Shown in pieces: positions 32,626 to 41,891 of a stretch of DNA of 64,000 nucleotides (its first letter is position 1; each line of letters starts with the position of its first letter). The position numbers were made by a program, and so were the translations under genes. This DNA comes from Aigarchaeota archaeon (GTDB lineage: Archaea; Thermoproteota; Nitrososphaeria_A; Caldarchaeales; Wolframiiraptoraceae), in contig JANXDS010000001.1 in NCBI GenBank assembly GCA_025059205.1, positions 1 through 64,000 of the forward strand, in the 5' to 3' direction. The notes beneath the pieces were generated by a model, which saw only the letters and a program-made list of their open reading frames with translations, did not search any database and was not told the DNA's origin.

Positions 32626-33962
32626 CTTATATCACCGCTGGACATCTCTAAAGCCTTGATAAGTGGGGCAAGCTTATGCTCAGTTTCTAACCATTCGTTT
32701 TCTGCTTGTGAATCCGCGACTATGCCTGCGCCCGCCTGAATGTAGGCCTTACCACCGTTAACGAATAACGTCCTGATCGCTATCGCAAATTCGGAATCTC
32801 CGTTGAAAGATACGTAACCTACTGATCCGGCATATGGTCCCCTCCTCGTAGGCTCCAGCTCTTCTATGATCTCCATAGCTCTCACTTTTGGTGCACCTGT
32901 CACCGTACCCGCCGGAAACACGGCCCTGAGTGCGTCGTAACAGTCATAGCCTTCCCTTAATTCGCCGACGACCCTCGAAACCATGTGAAGCACGTGGCTG
33001 TACTTATAGACCCTTTTCAGCTCTGAGACCCTTACGCTACCAAACTTTGAGATTTTACCCAGATCGTTCCTTGCAAGGTCGACAAGCATCATGTGCTCCG
33101 AAAGTTCTTTTGGGTCGCTAAGCAAGTCCTTTCTTAATGCTCTATCATTTCCGCGTGGCCTCGTACCGGCTATGGGCATTGTTTCGACGAGATTGCCACG
33201 AACTCTAACTAGCGCCTCTGGGCTAGAGCCTATAATGTATCTCTCCCCCATCTTTAAAATATACATGTAAGGAGAGGGATTGAGTCTACGCAAGAGCGAA
33301 TAAAACGCAACAACGTCCCCTTCAACGTTAAACGTATACTTCTTTGACAGGACAACTTGGAATACATCGCCGGCGGTTATGTATTCCTTAGCGGTCTCTA
33401 CCATGGAAATGAACTCATCCTTCTTGACGTTAGGTCTAAGCTCCGTATACGAAAGAAGTTGTTGGGTAGGCTTTTTCACGAGCAGGTGCATGACTTCATC
33501 AAGTCTGTCCTCCCCAAGATAATAGTAATGCATCCTCCCGTCCTTTTTATCGAACAATAACCCATCGTAGTATATTCCGAACTCCATGTCTGGGAATCCG
33601 CAATCGTCAATGGTTTTCTGAGGCAACCTCTCTAAATATCTGACCAAATCGTAAGACACATAACCAACGGCACCTCCAGTAAAACTCAACCCTACATCCT
33701 CGAGACGTATTTGGCCTACAAACTCCCTCAAGGTTTGTAAAGGATCTGCCGTCCTTTTTCGCACTTCCTTCTCGGGTGATTTAACAATGCACTCGCCATC
33801 CTTGACTATGATGCTTTTCAAGGGCTCAAAACCTATTAAACATCGTCGAGCGACTCTGCTTTTTGAATCTGCAAACTCTATAAGGTATGCGTATTCGTAA
33901 TGCTCGCTTACGTTTGTGAAAATCTCGATAGGCGATAAGTCCGTGTATACGTTCTTAAACAT
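32622..33962 (-). CDS. trpE: Anthranilate synthase component I
   Basis: 446 residues. The chorismate-binding domain contains [42 protein letters not shown], and [17 protein letters not shown], all diagnostic. N-terminal domain retains the region that normally binds tryptophan, including an N-terminal ESxE-like segment that is weak here. It converts chorismate and ammonia to anthranilate. It is the first gene of the trpEGDCFA operon. A TATA-like ATTAAATA (near 34,035 on this strand) may drive it with a leader of some 45 nt. Confidence 0.95.
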   Translation of the reverse strand: MFKNVYTDLSPIEIFTNVSEHYEYAYLIEFADSKSRVARRCLIGFEPLKSIIVKDGECIVKSPEKEVRKRTADPLQTLREFVGQIRLEDVGLSFTGGAVGYVSYDLVRYLERLPQKTIDDCGFPDMEFGIYYDGLLFDKKDGRMHYYYLGEDRLDEVMHLLVKKPTQQLLSYTELRPNVKKDEFISMVETAKEYITAGDVFQVVLSKKYTFNVEGDVVAFYSLLRRLNPSPYMYILKMGERYIIGSSPEALVRVRGNLVETMPIAGTRPRGNDRALRKDLLSDPKELSEHMMLVDLARNDLGKISKFGSVRVSELKRVYKYSHVLHMVSRVVGELREGYDCYDALRAVFPAGTVTGAPKVRAMEIIEELEPTRRGPYAGSVGYVSFNGDSEFAIAIRTLFVNGGKAYIQAGAGIVADSQAENEWLETEHKLAPLIKALEMSSGDIR

Positions 33963-34218
33963 CAGACGTTGGTATGCCTGATTACTGCCAAAGGCACATA
34001 CCCCATAACCTTGGCATAGCTACGAAAACTGATCGTATTTAATGATTAGTGCACAAAAGTGATCAACACAAAGCCAAGTCTAAGCTTCAGAAAAAACGTT
34101 TTAAATCAAAACAAACCCGCACACTCTCCCTGAATGCACAAATCTGTTGCGTTCAAAAACGATCAAAAACGGTTCTATAGTTACGCTTAGATATTGCCCA
34201 TATCAACTATTCGGGCGT

Positions 34219-35199
34219 ATGGTAAGGCGGGATGCTGTAACAGTATGGGTACCCTCTAGTTCCGCCAACCTAGGACCAGGTTTCGACGTGCTTTCCATAG
34301 CGCTTAGGGAACCGTCACTGAGAGTAAGTTTGTCACTCACCGATGGCGATAACATCAAGCTAGTACTTAAAGGTAAATACGGGGAAATCCTCAAAACCGA
34401 TCCGGAGGTTCACTCTGGCCGCAAGGCGCTCAGAAAACTCATGGACAAGTACGGTATCGATGAAGGACTCGAGATGGTCGTGTACGTCGACATACCTCCG
34501 AGAAAAGGTCTCGGACTTTCCGGTGCAGAGGCTGCCGGCGCTGTCGTTGCAGCAAACGAATTACTATCCTTGGCACTATCAAAGGACGAACTAGTTCACT
34601 ATGCATCTTACGGCGAGCCAGAAGGACATCTGGACAACGTGTCGGCCTCGGTATGTGGAGGCTTTAACATCGTGGTAAAGGATTACGTCAGCGGCATGCC
34701 GCGCGTTTATAACTTCAGACCGCCACCAGATCTCGGCACGGTCGTCATAGTTCCGAACGTCGAGAAGAAATCTACAGAAGAAACAAGAAAGGCTGTTCCT
34801 ACCTTTGTCCATAGGGGCGATGTGGTTGGGAACGTTTCGAGAGTTGCCGCGATATCTGTGGGCTTCGTAACAGGTGACGTGGATTGCATCCTGAGGAATA
34901 TAGCATGGGATACCGTTGTCGAAAAAGCTAGAGCCGATTCTCAGGTTTACGGAATCGGTATTGACTGGCGGTTCTTGGAGGAAGAGAAACTTTACCTATT
35001 CAAAAAATACGGAATTGCCGAAACGATAAGCGGCGCCGGCCCCTCAAGGATTTTGTGGTACAGCATATCACGGCACTCACAAACGATAGACGAAGCCTTA
35101 GGCTACGTCGTAGACCGTATAAGAGAGCTCGGGTATGACGTAGAAGCGATTTTCAAGACATATCCATCCAGAATTGGCGCGTATAGATTGTTAGAATAA
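34219..35199 (+). CDS. thrB: Homoserine kinase
   Basis: 326 residues from ATG 34219; an upstream in-frame ATG at 34147 adds a 24-residue stretch unlike the family. GHMP kinase motifs: VPSSSANLGPGFDVL at the N-terminus, IPPRKGLGLSGAEAAGAV (ATP loop, usually GLGSSxA), and a C-terminal ETISGAGPSRI. It phosphorylates homoserine for threonine synthesis. The ATP loop reads GLGLSGAEA instead of the usual GLGSSAASA, a mild deviation. It is divergent from trpE. Confidence 0.88.
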   Translation: MVRRDAVTVWVPSSSANLGPGFDVLSIALREPSLRVSLSLTDGDNIKLVLKGKYGEILKTDPEVHSGRKALRKLMDKYGIDEGLEMVVYVDIPPRKGLGLSGAEAAGAVVAANELLSLALSKDELVHYASYGEPEGHLDNVSASVCGGFNIVVKDYVSGMPRVYNFRPPPDLGTVVIVPNVEKKSTEETRKAVPTFVHRGDVVGNVSRVAAISVGFVTGDVDCILRNIAWDTVVEKARADSQVYGIGIDWRFLEEEKLYLFKKYGIAETISGAGPSRILWYSISRHSQTIDEALGYVVDRIRELGYDVEAIFKTYPSRIGAYRLLE

Positions 35200-35245
35200 C
35201 GCAGATAAACGGTTTATTAATAGGACGGTTTTACTTTAGACAGTC

Positions 35246-35662
35246 ATGCAAGACGATGAGTTGGAAAGAATAAAGCAGCGTAAGCTTGCTGAGTTAATGA
35301 AGAAGACGTTAAAAACCGAGGATAGTTTTGCGACACATCCGCCTTACGAGCCTGTTACACTCACCGACAAAAACTTTGACAACTTCATATTGAACAACAA
35401 GCTTGCCGTCGTAGATTTTTGGGCGGAATGGTGTGCGCCTTGCAGGATGCTTGCCCCAGTCATCAAAGACCTTGCAAAGGAATATGCTGGAAAGATAGCC
35501 TTTGGGAAGCTCAACGTGGATGAGAACCCAACAACTGCTACGAAGTTCGGGATAATGAGTATACCAACCCTGATAATTTTCAAGGATGGGCAACCAGTTG
35601 ACATGATAATCGGCGCGGTACCGAAAAATCAGATAAAAGCGAGATTGAACAGGTACATCTAA
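35246..35662 (+). CDS. Thioredoxin with N-terminal helical extension
   Basis: 138 residues. Residues about 37-138 are a normal thioredoxin: VVDFWAEWCAPCRMLAP with active-site C63 and C66, NVDENPTTATKFGI, SIPTLIIFKDG with cis-Pro. It reduces protein disulfides. The first 30 residues (DDELERIKQRKLAELMKK) form an amphipathic charged helix not needed for the fold. It resembles the N-terminal helix of PDCD5-like proteins in composition. A TATA-like element (TTTATTAATAGG, about 35,211-35,222) precedes the start by about 28 nt. Confidence 0.92.
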   Translation: MQDDELERIKQRKLAELMKKTLKTEDSFATHPPYEPVTLTDKNFDNFILNNKLAVVDFWAEWCAPCRMLAPVIKDLAKEYAGKIAFGKLNVDENPTTATKFGIMSIPTLIIFKDGQPVDMIIGAVPKNQIKARLNRYI

Positions 35663-35759
35663 AGTAAAACCTAACGGGGAGACAACCGTCAGAAAATACG
35701 CTTTAATAGAGGCCTATATTTTATAACGAGTAGAGCAGAAGAAGGTTGGTCGCAAAAAT

Positions 35760-36689
35760 TTGACCTCCTTGATATGGGCTGACCTACTCGAGTATGTGGA
35801 AGCAGCGAGAGCAGAGATAGATAAAAAGCTCCTGGAGAAGATCAACAACAGGAGCGATAAAGTAATTATAAAAAATACGTTATCTGGTGGGAAGAGATTA
35901 AGACCCGTCTTGCTTCTACTCGTTTATGACGCTCTTGGGGGCAAAGATAGGGATGCCGCGCTCGACGTTGCATGTGCATTAGAGCTTGCGCATAACGCGA
36001 GCTTGATTCATGATGACATAATCGACGGTGATATAGAAAGAAGAGGTAAGCCGGCGCTTTGGAGACAGATAGGGATAGCGAAAGCGATCATACAGGGTCA
36101 CAGGATTATTAACCTCGCGTTTCAGACTGTACTCGACAAAGGGGTTGAACTTGCCAAGATATTCCTCAAAGCGTGGAACGACGCTTCTGCTGGAGTTCTG
36201 GAAGAGATATTTTCAAGGGAGCCTTTCTCCAAGAAGCTTTACATAAAGATAGTCAAAGAGAAGACTGCCTCGCTTTTCGCGGCAGCGGCTGAGAGCGCTG
36301 CGGTGCTTGCACGTTCTGACGAGAAGGTAAGAGAGTCTGTGAGGGAATACGGTGAGATTGTTGGTATAGCGTACCAACTTGCAGACGACTACGTTGAAAT
36401 AATAAAAGGCAGAAGACATCTAAACCTTCCAATCTTTATGCTTAGACGATTTGAGGAGACGATAAAGCAGATTTATGTAGCGACCAAAACTGGCAAACTT
36501 CGTGCGATCTTGCCAAAAACCTTCCTTAACTTAAAAGAGGACGGCATATTCCTGAAGGAGATCGAGGATTACATAATGAAGGCAAGAGAAATAGTCTCAA
36601 ACCTGCCAATACCGGACTCCCGATATAAAGTCATGCTGACGGAGTTTCCGAAATATTGCGTCGATTCTATGCTAAGAGAGATTAGATAA
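35760..36689 (+). CDS. Polyprenyl diphosphate synthase-like protein, atypical active site
   Basis: 309 residues from a TTG start (a TATA-like ATTTTATAA lies near 35,720). The first half matches short-chain isoprenyl diphosphate synthases: GGKRLRP (43-49) and the first Asp-rich motif HDDIIDGD (84-91). The second motif, normally DDxxD, reads DDYVE (209-213), and the 'GD' after the first motif is GH (113-114). The Lys-Thr of KTASLF is kept. It may make C15-C20 prenyl diphosphates for archaeal lipids, or may have a changed reaction. Only one such gene is in the window. Confidence 0.8.
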   Translation: MTSLIWADLLEYVEAARAEIDKKLLEKINNRSDKVIIKNTLSGGKRLRPVLLLLVYDALGGKDRDAALDVACALELAHNASLIHDDIIDGDIERRGKPALWRQIGIAKAIIQGHRIINLAFQTVLDKGVELAKIFLKAWNDASAGVLEEIFSREPFSKKLYIKIVKEKTASLFAAAAESAAVLARSDEKVRESVREYGEIVGIAYQLADDYVEIIKGRRHLNLPIFMLRRFEETIKQIYVATKTGKLRAILPKTFLNLKEDGIFLKEIEDYIMKAREIVSNLPIPDSRYKVMLTEFPKYCVDSMLREIR

Positions 36690-36692
36690 ACT

Positions 36693-37142
36693 TCATTCCC
36701 TTCTTAGGAATCTCTTCTCTATCTCTTCAAGCCTCTTAATGTTTTCCTCCTCAGATGGGTCGAACGTCGTTGAGAACCACGCATCTAGTATCTCCTTTGC
36801 CTTCTCTTGTGTCGTCTCAGAAAGGCTCATCACTAAAACGTTAGGCTTATTCCACTTCCTCGCACCCTTGGCGATCTCGCCACTGCTGCATAGAGCCGCT
36901 CTTATACCTGGAACCTTATTGGCCGCTATAGTTACGCCAGTACCGGTCCAGCAGAATAATATGCCCTCGTCCACCTCTCCCTTTAAGATACTCTCAGCAA
37001 CCTCGACGGCAACATCAGGCCATGGAGCTACATCCCTAACAAGGGCGCCGCAAAGCTTAACAGTGTGGCCCCTCCTTTTCAGCTCTTCGACAACAAAGTC
37101 TGTCAGCTTAGTTCTTTCATCACTCCCTACAGCTATCCTCAT
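36693..37142 (-). CDS. rpiB: Ribose-5-phosphate isomerase B
   Basis: 149 residues from ATG 37142; an in-frame ATG at 37178 would add 12 residues before the family's start and overlap the next gene. RpiB/LacAB features: MRIAVGSDERT, catalytic C64 in GILFCWTGTGVTIAANKVPGIRAALC (residues about 60-85). The usual 'SDHAG' is changed to 'SDERT'. It interconverts ribose 5-phosphate and ribulose 5-phosphate, which links to hexulose-phosphate synthase at 15247-15891 for ribose supply. It follows the RNase P genes on the same strand. Confidence 0.85.
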   Translation of the reverse strand: MRIAVGSDERTKLTDFVVEELKRRGHTVKLCGALVRDVAPWPDVAVEVAESILKGEVDEGILFCWTGTGVTIAANKVPGIRAALCSSGEIAKGARKWNKPNVLVMSLSETTQEKAKEILDAWFSTTFDPSEEENIKRLEEIEKRFLRRE

Positions 37143-37171
37143 ACTATGCTTAAAATCAAGTAAGCCATATT

Positions 37172-37501
37172 TTAGCATTTTAATTTTTTAAGCAGTGCCT
37201 TCAGCGTACCCGAGACCTTTTTAACATCTAAAGATATACGTTCTCCTCCTACGCTATTGACCAGGGCAATGGCCGCTACGAGGGTTCTAACTTGCTTCGA
37301 ATTGCACCTTATGACGAGCCCGTCGATATCCTTTTGAACCTTAACCAAGTATGGGTTGACGTCCGCATAACCTAACGCGCCGACAAGATGTTGAAGACTC
37401 GAGAGTATGGCTTTCCATATTTCAGATTTATCGAGCTTAACATCTCTTGGGAAGTGTCTCACGAAGACATAGCGATACCTATTCCTTAACAAGCCATACA
37501 C
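37172..37501 (-). CDS. rnp2: RNase P protein component 2 (Pop5)
   Basis: 109 residues. The fold is a short RRM-like domain: RNRYRYVFVRHFPRDVKL, ILSSLQHLVGALGYADVNPYLVKV, GLVIRCNSKQVRTLVAAIALV. This matches archaeal Pop5, a protein subunit of RNase P, the tRNA 5'-end maturase. It overlaps the Rpp30 gene by 23 nt, the usual archaeal pairing. The RNA subunit gene was not found in the window. Confidence 0.9.
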   Translation of the reverse strand: MYGLLRNRYRYVFVRHFPRDVKLDKSEIWKAILSSLQHLVGALGYADVNPYLVKVQKDIDGLVIRCNSKQVRTLVAAIALVNSVGGERISLDVKKVSGTLKALLKKLKC

Positions 37502-38156
37502 CTTCTTGTACCATCTCGCCGAATAGCTTGGCCCTGTTTCTAATCAGTATGTTTAGCGGCGTTGTCGAGAGTGCATCGAGTGAGCGTTCAAAGTTGAGAC
37601 CAAGCACGTTTACAATACACGAAACCTCGAAAGGCCCTCTTTGTTCTACTGGGTTAGAAGCACAAGAAGAGAATATGACGTTGAGACCCTTCGTGTCGAT
37701 CAACCGTACAATGCTTCTCATCTTCTGAAGCGCAACCTTATCAGAAATGACGTCGGCGATTACAAGCTCTATGTGGTTTCGCGTTACTGATAGCATATGC
37801 CTATCAAAGGCCATGAATCCGCTTGCTCTAAATACGACAGTATCGACTCTTCCATCCCTCAAGGCCACTAAGGCCGCATCTCTTGTTAAACAATGTACCG
37901 TTAACACATCGTAAGAATGCCTGAATTTTGTTGCTGCCTTGAGCACGTCACTCCTAGTCTTAGCAGGAGCGACTACTTTGCTGTAAAGCTCTAAACCGTA
38001 TTCTTTAGCGCCACTCTCTAATTCTTCAAGCATAGTTTTAGGTACCTCGACGACGAGTACCGAGTATCCTAAATCATACGCTCTCTTGCACATTTCCTTT
38101 GCGACGTTGAGGTCAGGAGGTCTTAACCAAAAATCGACGAAGGTTCTCCTACCCAC
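37479..38156 (-). CDS. rnp3: RNase P protein component 3 (Rpp30)
   Basis: 225 residues, TIM-barrel-like PHP fold of Rpp30: FVDFWLRPPD at the N-terminus, YDVLTVHCLTRDAAL, VDTVVFRASG, HIELVIADVISD, and LNVIFSSCASNPVEQRGPFE. It pairs with Pop5 in the archaeal RNase P holoenzyme. It overlaps rnp2 by 23 nt and lies two bases after the DUF54 gene, so the three are cotranscribed leftward. Confidence 0.9.
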   Translation of the reverse strand: MGRRTFVDFWLRPPDLNVAKEMCKRAYDLGYSVLVVEVPKTMLEELESGAKEYGLELYSKVVAPAKTRSDVLKAATKFRHSYDVLTVHCLTRDAALVALRDGRVDTVVFRASGFMAFDRHMLSVTRNHIELVIADVISDKVALQKMRSIVRLIDTKGLNVIFSSCASNPVEQRGPFEVSCIVNVLGLNFERSLDALSTTPLNILIRNRAKLFGEMVQEGVWLVKE

Positions 38157-38158
38157 TG

Positions 38159-38572
38159 TTATACACCCATCTCATGCTTCAACTCGTTTAAGTTTCCAGC
38201 GATTCTAAACTCAAGCCTTATGGCATCCCTTTCCGAAAGTCTTAGGCTCCCTAAGTATGCGCCTTGCTTGTCAAGCCTCACGTAAAGTATGCCCTCCTGC
38301 CCTTTTTCTTCGTATGCATCGGAGACCAGCGTGAGCTTCTCGACAACACTCAAGCCTTTCTTTAATTTCTCCAGCACTGCTCTTGCTTTATCCCCGTCGC
38401 TTAGCTCTAAGGTTAGTAGAACTATAGGGTCTCCGTAATGACCGATCAGTTGCTCCCTCCTAAGCTTACCTCCCTCTACGCTACCTAGAACATTCTCGAG
38501 AGCTTTTAGCACCTTCTTCTCATCCTCGGTGGCATGGCATATGACCCTAGCGGTTACGCCTAAAACCCTCAT
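38159..38572 (-). CDS. DUF54/COG1325 RNA-binding protein (exosome-linked)
   Basis: 137 residues. The N-terminal pattern ARVICHATEDEKKVLKALENVLG is the hallmark of this archaeal family, found beside RNase P and exosome genes. LRREQLIGHYGDPIVLLTLEL and LYVRLDKQGAYLGSLRLSERDAIRLEFRI across residues 96-124 are equally typical. It is thought to bind RNA; biochemistry is limited. It is the first gene of the RNase P protein operon and divergent from rpl15e with 82 bp between. Confidence 0.88.
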   Translation of the reverse strand: MRVLGVTARVICHATEDEKKVLKALENVLGSVEGGKLRREQLIGHYGDPIVLLTLELSDGDKARAVLEKLKKGLSVVEKLTLVSDAYEEKGQEGILYVRLDKQGAYLGSLRLSERDAIRLEFRIAGNLNELKHEMGV

Positions 38573-38654
38573 GGCTAGATTATGCGGGGTGGAAGCTACT
38601 GATAAGCTTATTAAATGGAACCGTTAGAGGACCTACAAACGGTCGAGTACAGAC

Positions 38655-39125
38655 ATGACGGGCCTATACGCGCACATTTCAAAACTTTGGAGAGAGAAGC
38701 CGGAAGAACTAAAGCAGCTTATGAGGAAGAGGCTGATAGAGTGGCGCAAGCAGCCCGCGGTTTTAAGGATCGATAAGCCTCTGAGGCTCGACAGAGCAAG
38801 GAGTCTAGGCTACAGGGATAAGCAGGGCTACGTGGTCTTAAGAGTAAGGGTGAGAAAGGGTGGCTTCGCAAGACCGAGACCAAGGTCCGGTAGAAGACCG
38901 AAAGCGCTCGGTGTCGTGAAACATAAGGTCAACGTATCCATGAAAGAGGAGGCTATAAGCAGGGCTAAGAAGAAGTATCCAAATTTATATCCGCTTGGAG
39001 CTTACTGGGTGGCGAGTGACGGTCTTTACAAGTGGTACGAAGTCATAATGGTTGATCCCTACCATCCGTCTATCATGTCCGACAGAAACCTATCACTGCC
39101 TGCAAAGGTTAGACAAGAGCGCTAA
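38655..39125 (+). CDS. rpl15e: 50S ribosomal protein L15e
   Basis: 156 residues, highly basic. Family features: MTGLYAHISKLWREKPEELKQL split over residues 1-21, GYRDKQGYVVLRVRVRKG, and the RPRSGRRPKALGVVKHK rRNA-binding stretch. It is a universal component of the archaeal/eukaryotic large subunit. The gene is divergent from the RNase P operon and lies upstream of glycerate kinase. Confidence 0.95.
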   Translation: MTGLYAHISKLWREKPEELKQLMRKRLIEWRKQPAVLRIDKPLRLDRARSLGYRDKQGYVVLRVRVRKGGFARPRPRSGRRPKALGVVKHKVNVSMKEEAISRAKKKYPNLYPLGAYWVASDGLYKWYEVIMVDPYHPSIMSDRNLSLPAKVRQER

Positions 39126-39179
39126 TCATAAAACCTCTAAAAACATTTTTAAGGGTATACCACAAAATCAAAAAGGCGC

Positions 39180-40541
39180 ATGTCCGTTATTAAGAACAAG
39201 CAGGCATTGCTCTCTCACGGTAACGTAGAAGGAAGAAGGATCGCGCTGGATATAATTGAGTACGCCATCAAGGCCGTAGACGCTTATGAACTCGTTAGAA
39301 AGGTTGTTTTTGTCGAAGGTCAAACGCTGAGCATCGATGGTTTAAAGTACGACCTCTCAAGTATTCGAAACATATACGTGATAGGTGCTGGTAAGGGATC
39401 GGTTAGGATAGCTGAAGCTTTAGAAGATATCCTAGGTGACAGAATCAGCGCAGGGATAATAATAGAGAAGAGGGGGCATGGCCGTAAGCTTAGAACAGTG
39501 AAGGTATTGGAAGGGGGTCACCCAATACCCGACGAGGCCGGATTGGAAGCAGCTAAGGAGGTCGTTGAAATAGCAAAGCGCGCTCAGGACGGCGACCTCG
39601 TATTCGCATGCATAACGGGTGGTTGCTCTGCGCTAATGCCCTTGCCAGCCGACGGTATAAGCTTAGATGATAAGAAAAGGGTAACGGAGCTACTTCTCAA
39701 GTGTGGTGCTACTATAGACGAAATAAACGCTGTTAGAAACCATATTTCTGCCATAAAAGGTGGAAGGCTCGCGATGTACGCTCATCCCGCTGAAATAGTC
39801 AACCTCATACTTATCGATGAAGTAGCGGGTCTCCCATGGGGTCCAACAGTTCCGGATCCAACAACCTTCAGCGATTCTGTGCGCATTCTCAAGAAGTACC
39901 GTCTTTGGGATAGCGTTCCTGATTCCGTAAGAAGACACCTCGAGATGGGGCTGAGCAATCAACGAATGGAAACACCGAAGCCAGAAGATTTTAAGCGTTT
40001 AAAGGTTCATAACGTAGTGTTAGCCAGCATCGAGACCGCATGTGAGGCAGCAAAGAGGAGGGCTGAAGAACTGGGGCTTAACTCCGTAATCCTGTCTACC
40101 ATGCTAGAAGGCGAGAGCCGGGAGGCGGGCATAGTTTTAGCAAGCATCGCTAAGGAGGTGGAGAGAAAATATAGGCCTATCAAACCACCGTGTGCGCTTA
40201 TCGCTGGGGGCGAAACGACAGTAACGATCGCAGACCGGTCTGGTGAAGGAGGACCGAGCCAAGAACTCGCCTTAAGCTTCTCTTTAAAGATCCACAGAAG
40301 TAAGAAAATAACCCTTGTCTCGGTAGATACAGACGGTACGGATGGGCCGACAGACGTAGCTGGAGGGATCGTCGACGGCTACACGCTGGATAGGGCGAAG
40401 GAGAAAGGAATAGACGTTTATGAAAACCTAATGGGGCACGCATCATCTTATATGTTAAAGGAGCTTGAGGACGTCATCATCACAGGTCCGACTGGAACGA
40501 ACGTTGCTGACCTTAACGTAATAGTGGTTGATGGGTTATGA
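39180..40541 (+). CDS. gck: Glycerate 2-kinase (MOFRL type)
   Basis: 453 residues. GCK/MOFRL architecture: NIYVIGAGKGSVRIAEALE near the N-terminus, LEGGHPIPDEAGLEAAK, CITGGCSALMPLP, and in the C-terminal MOFRL domain LIAGGETTVTI, VDTDGTDGPTDVAGGIVDG. It phosphorylates glycerate to 2-phosphoglycerate, which the overlapping downstream enolase turns into phosphoenolpyruvate. The two genes overlap by four bases (ATGA), a good functional pairing. A TATA-like TTTTTAAG sits near 39,150, about 26 nt before the start. Confidence 0.93.
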   Translation: MSVIKNKQALLSHGNVEGRRIALDIIEYAIKAVDAYELVRKVVFVEGQTLSIDGLKYDLSSIRNIYVIGAGKGSVRIAEALEDILGDRISAGIIIEKRGHGRKLRTVKVLEGGHPIPDEAGLEAAKEVVEIAKRAQDGDLVFACITGGCSALMPLPADGISLDDKKRVTELLLKCGATIDEINAVRNHISAIKGGRLAMYAHPAEIVNLILIDEVAGLPWGPTVPDPTTFSDSVRILKKYRLWDSVPDSVRRHLEMGLSNQRMETPKPEDFKRLKVHNVVLASIETACEAAKRRAEELGLNSVILSTMLEGESREAGIVLASIAKEVERKYRPIKPPCALIAGGETTVTIADRSGEGGPSQELALSFSLKIHRSKKITLVSVDTDGTDGPTDVAGGIVDGYTLDRAKEKGIDVYENLMGHASSYMLKELEDVIITGPTGTNVADLNVIVVDGL

Positions 40542-41839
40542 GTTTAGATGGGTCTGAGCGCTTTAAAATAAAGGAGGTCAAGGCAAGAGAAATCCTCGAT
40601 TGTAGGGGAGAGCCGACGGTTGAGGTCGACGTGCTAACGTCAGGAGGTTCTCTTGGTCGTGCGTCGGTTCCAAGTGGTCGATCAACCGGTAAGTACGAAG
40701 CCTTCGAACTTAGGGATGGAGGGCGTAGGTATCTAGGTAAGGGTGTCCTTAAGGCAGTTCAGAATGTGAACGAGATAATCGCTCCTGCACTGAAGGGAAA
40801 GGATGTAAGGAACCAACGTGAAATTGACGAGTTACTCATTCAGCTTGATGGAACCGAGAACAAGTCAAAACTAGGAGCTAACGCAATAGTCGGCGTATCT
40901 CTTGCTGTGGCAAAAGCTGCCGCGAGAGCACTCAGTATCCCCCTCTATCGATACATAGGTGGGACAAATGCCTTCATACTTCCCGTCCCGTTTCTGAACC
41001 TTATAAACGGCGGAAAGTTAGCGGCAACCGAGCTTGACTTTCAGGAGCACATGGTGATACCTGTCGACGCTAAATCCTTCTCTGAAGCAATAAGGATGGG
41101 CACGGAAGTCTATTACGAGCTAGGAAAGGTGCTGGCTAAGAAGTGGGGCAAGCACTCTTTGAACGTTGCCGACGAGGGAGGATATACGCCGCCTGGTATG
41201 AAGGATCCGAGGGAAGCGCTTGAGGTTGAACTGAAGGTCATAGAGGAGCTTGGATACGGGGACAAATTCGTACTCGGACTTGACGTCGCCGCCAGTCATC
41301 TTTACAACGAAAAGACAAAGAAGTATATGTTGATGGGAAAGGAGATAAGCAGGGAAGCTCTCATGGATTTTTACGAGGAGCTGGTATCTACTTACCCAGT
41401 TAAGTCTATCGAGGACCCGCTGGAACAAGAGGACTTTGAAGGGTTCGCCGAGCTAACAAAGTCCCTTGGAATTCAGATAATAGGCGATGACCTCTTCGTC
41501 ACCAACGTGAAGAGGTTGGAGAAGGGCATCATGACGAAGGCTGCTAACGCCATTTTACTGAAAGTAAATCAGGTCGGTACACTTAGCGAAGCTTTGGACA
41601 CCGCACAGCTTGCCTTTAGGAATAACTACGCCGTCCAAGTCTCTGAGAGGTCAGGTCAGACGGAGGATACGTGGCTTGCCGATATAACCGTTGGACTGAA
41701 TGCCGGGCAGATAAAGACAGGCGCACCGTGCAGGAGTGAGAGGACCGCCCAGTACAATCGGCTGCTAAGGATAGAGGAGGAGCTTGGTAGGATAGCAAAG
41801 TACGCGGGAAGACAGGCCCTCAAGGTTAGCACGGTATAA
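40538..41839 (+). CDS. eno: Enolase
   Basis: 433 residues, full length. VKAREILDCRGEPTVEVDV at the N-terminus, then FQEHMVIPV, SIEDPLEQEDFEGF, and the signature ILLKVNQVGTLSEALDT, followed by SGQTEDTWLADITVGLNAGQIKTGAP (residues about 368-393). It interconverts 2-phosphoglycerate and phosphoenolpyruvate. In the first motif the usual 'DSRGNPT' reads DCRGEPT, a small deviation shared with some archaeal enolases. Overlap with glycerate kinase indicates cotranslation. Confidence 0.96.
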   Translation: MSLDGSERFKIKEVKAREILDCRGEPTVEVDVLTSGGSLGRASVPSGRSTGKYEAFELRDGGRRYLGKGVLKAVQNVNEIIAPALKGKDVRNQREIDELLIQLDGTENKSKLGANAIVGVSLAVAKAAARALSIPLYRYIGGTNAFILPVPFLNLINGGKLAATELDFQEHMVIPVDAKSFSEAIRMGTEVYYELGKVLAKKWGKHSLNVADEGGYTPPGMKDPREALEVELKVIEELGYGDKFVLGLDVAASHLYNEKTKKYMLMGKEISREALMDFYEELVSTYPVKSIEDPLEQEDFEGFAELTKSLGIQIIGDDLFVTNVKRLEKGIMTKAANAILLKVNQVGTLSEALDTAQLAFRNNYAVQVSERSGQTEDTWLADITVGLNAGQIKTGAPCRSERTAQYNRLLRIEEELGRIAKYAGRQALKVSTV

Positions 41840-41891
41840 GACTTTTTATAACGTTTGACTAAAAACTCATCTATAGACCGGGTGCAGTTCT

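Noticed and set aside
33963-34218. Repeated GATC-containing words between trpE and thrB as a possible trp operator
   Set aside because: The copies are short, imperfect and irregularly spaced; not enough to claim an operator.
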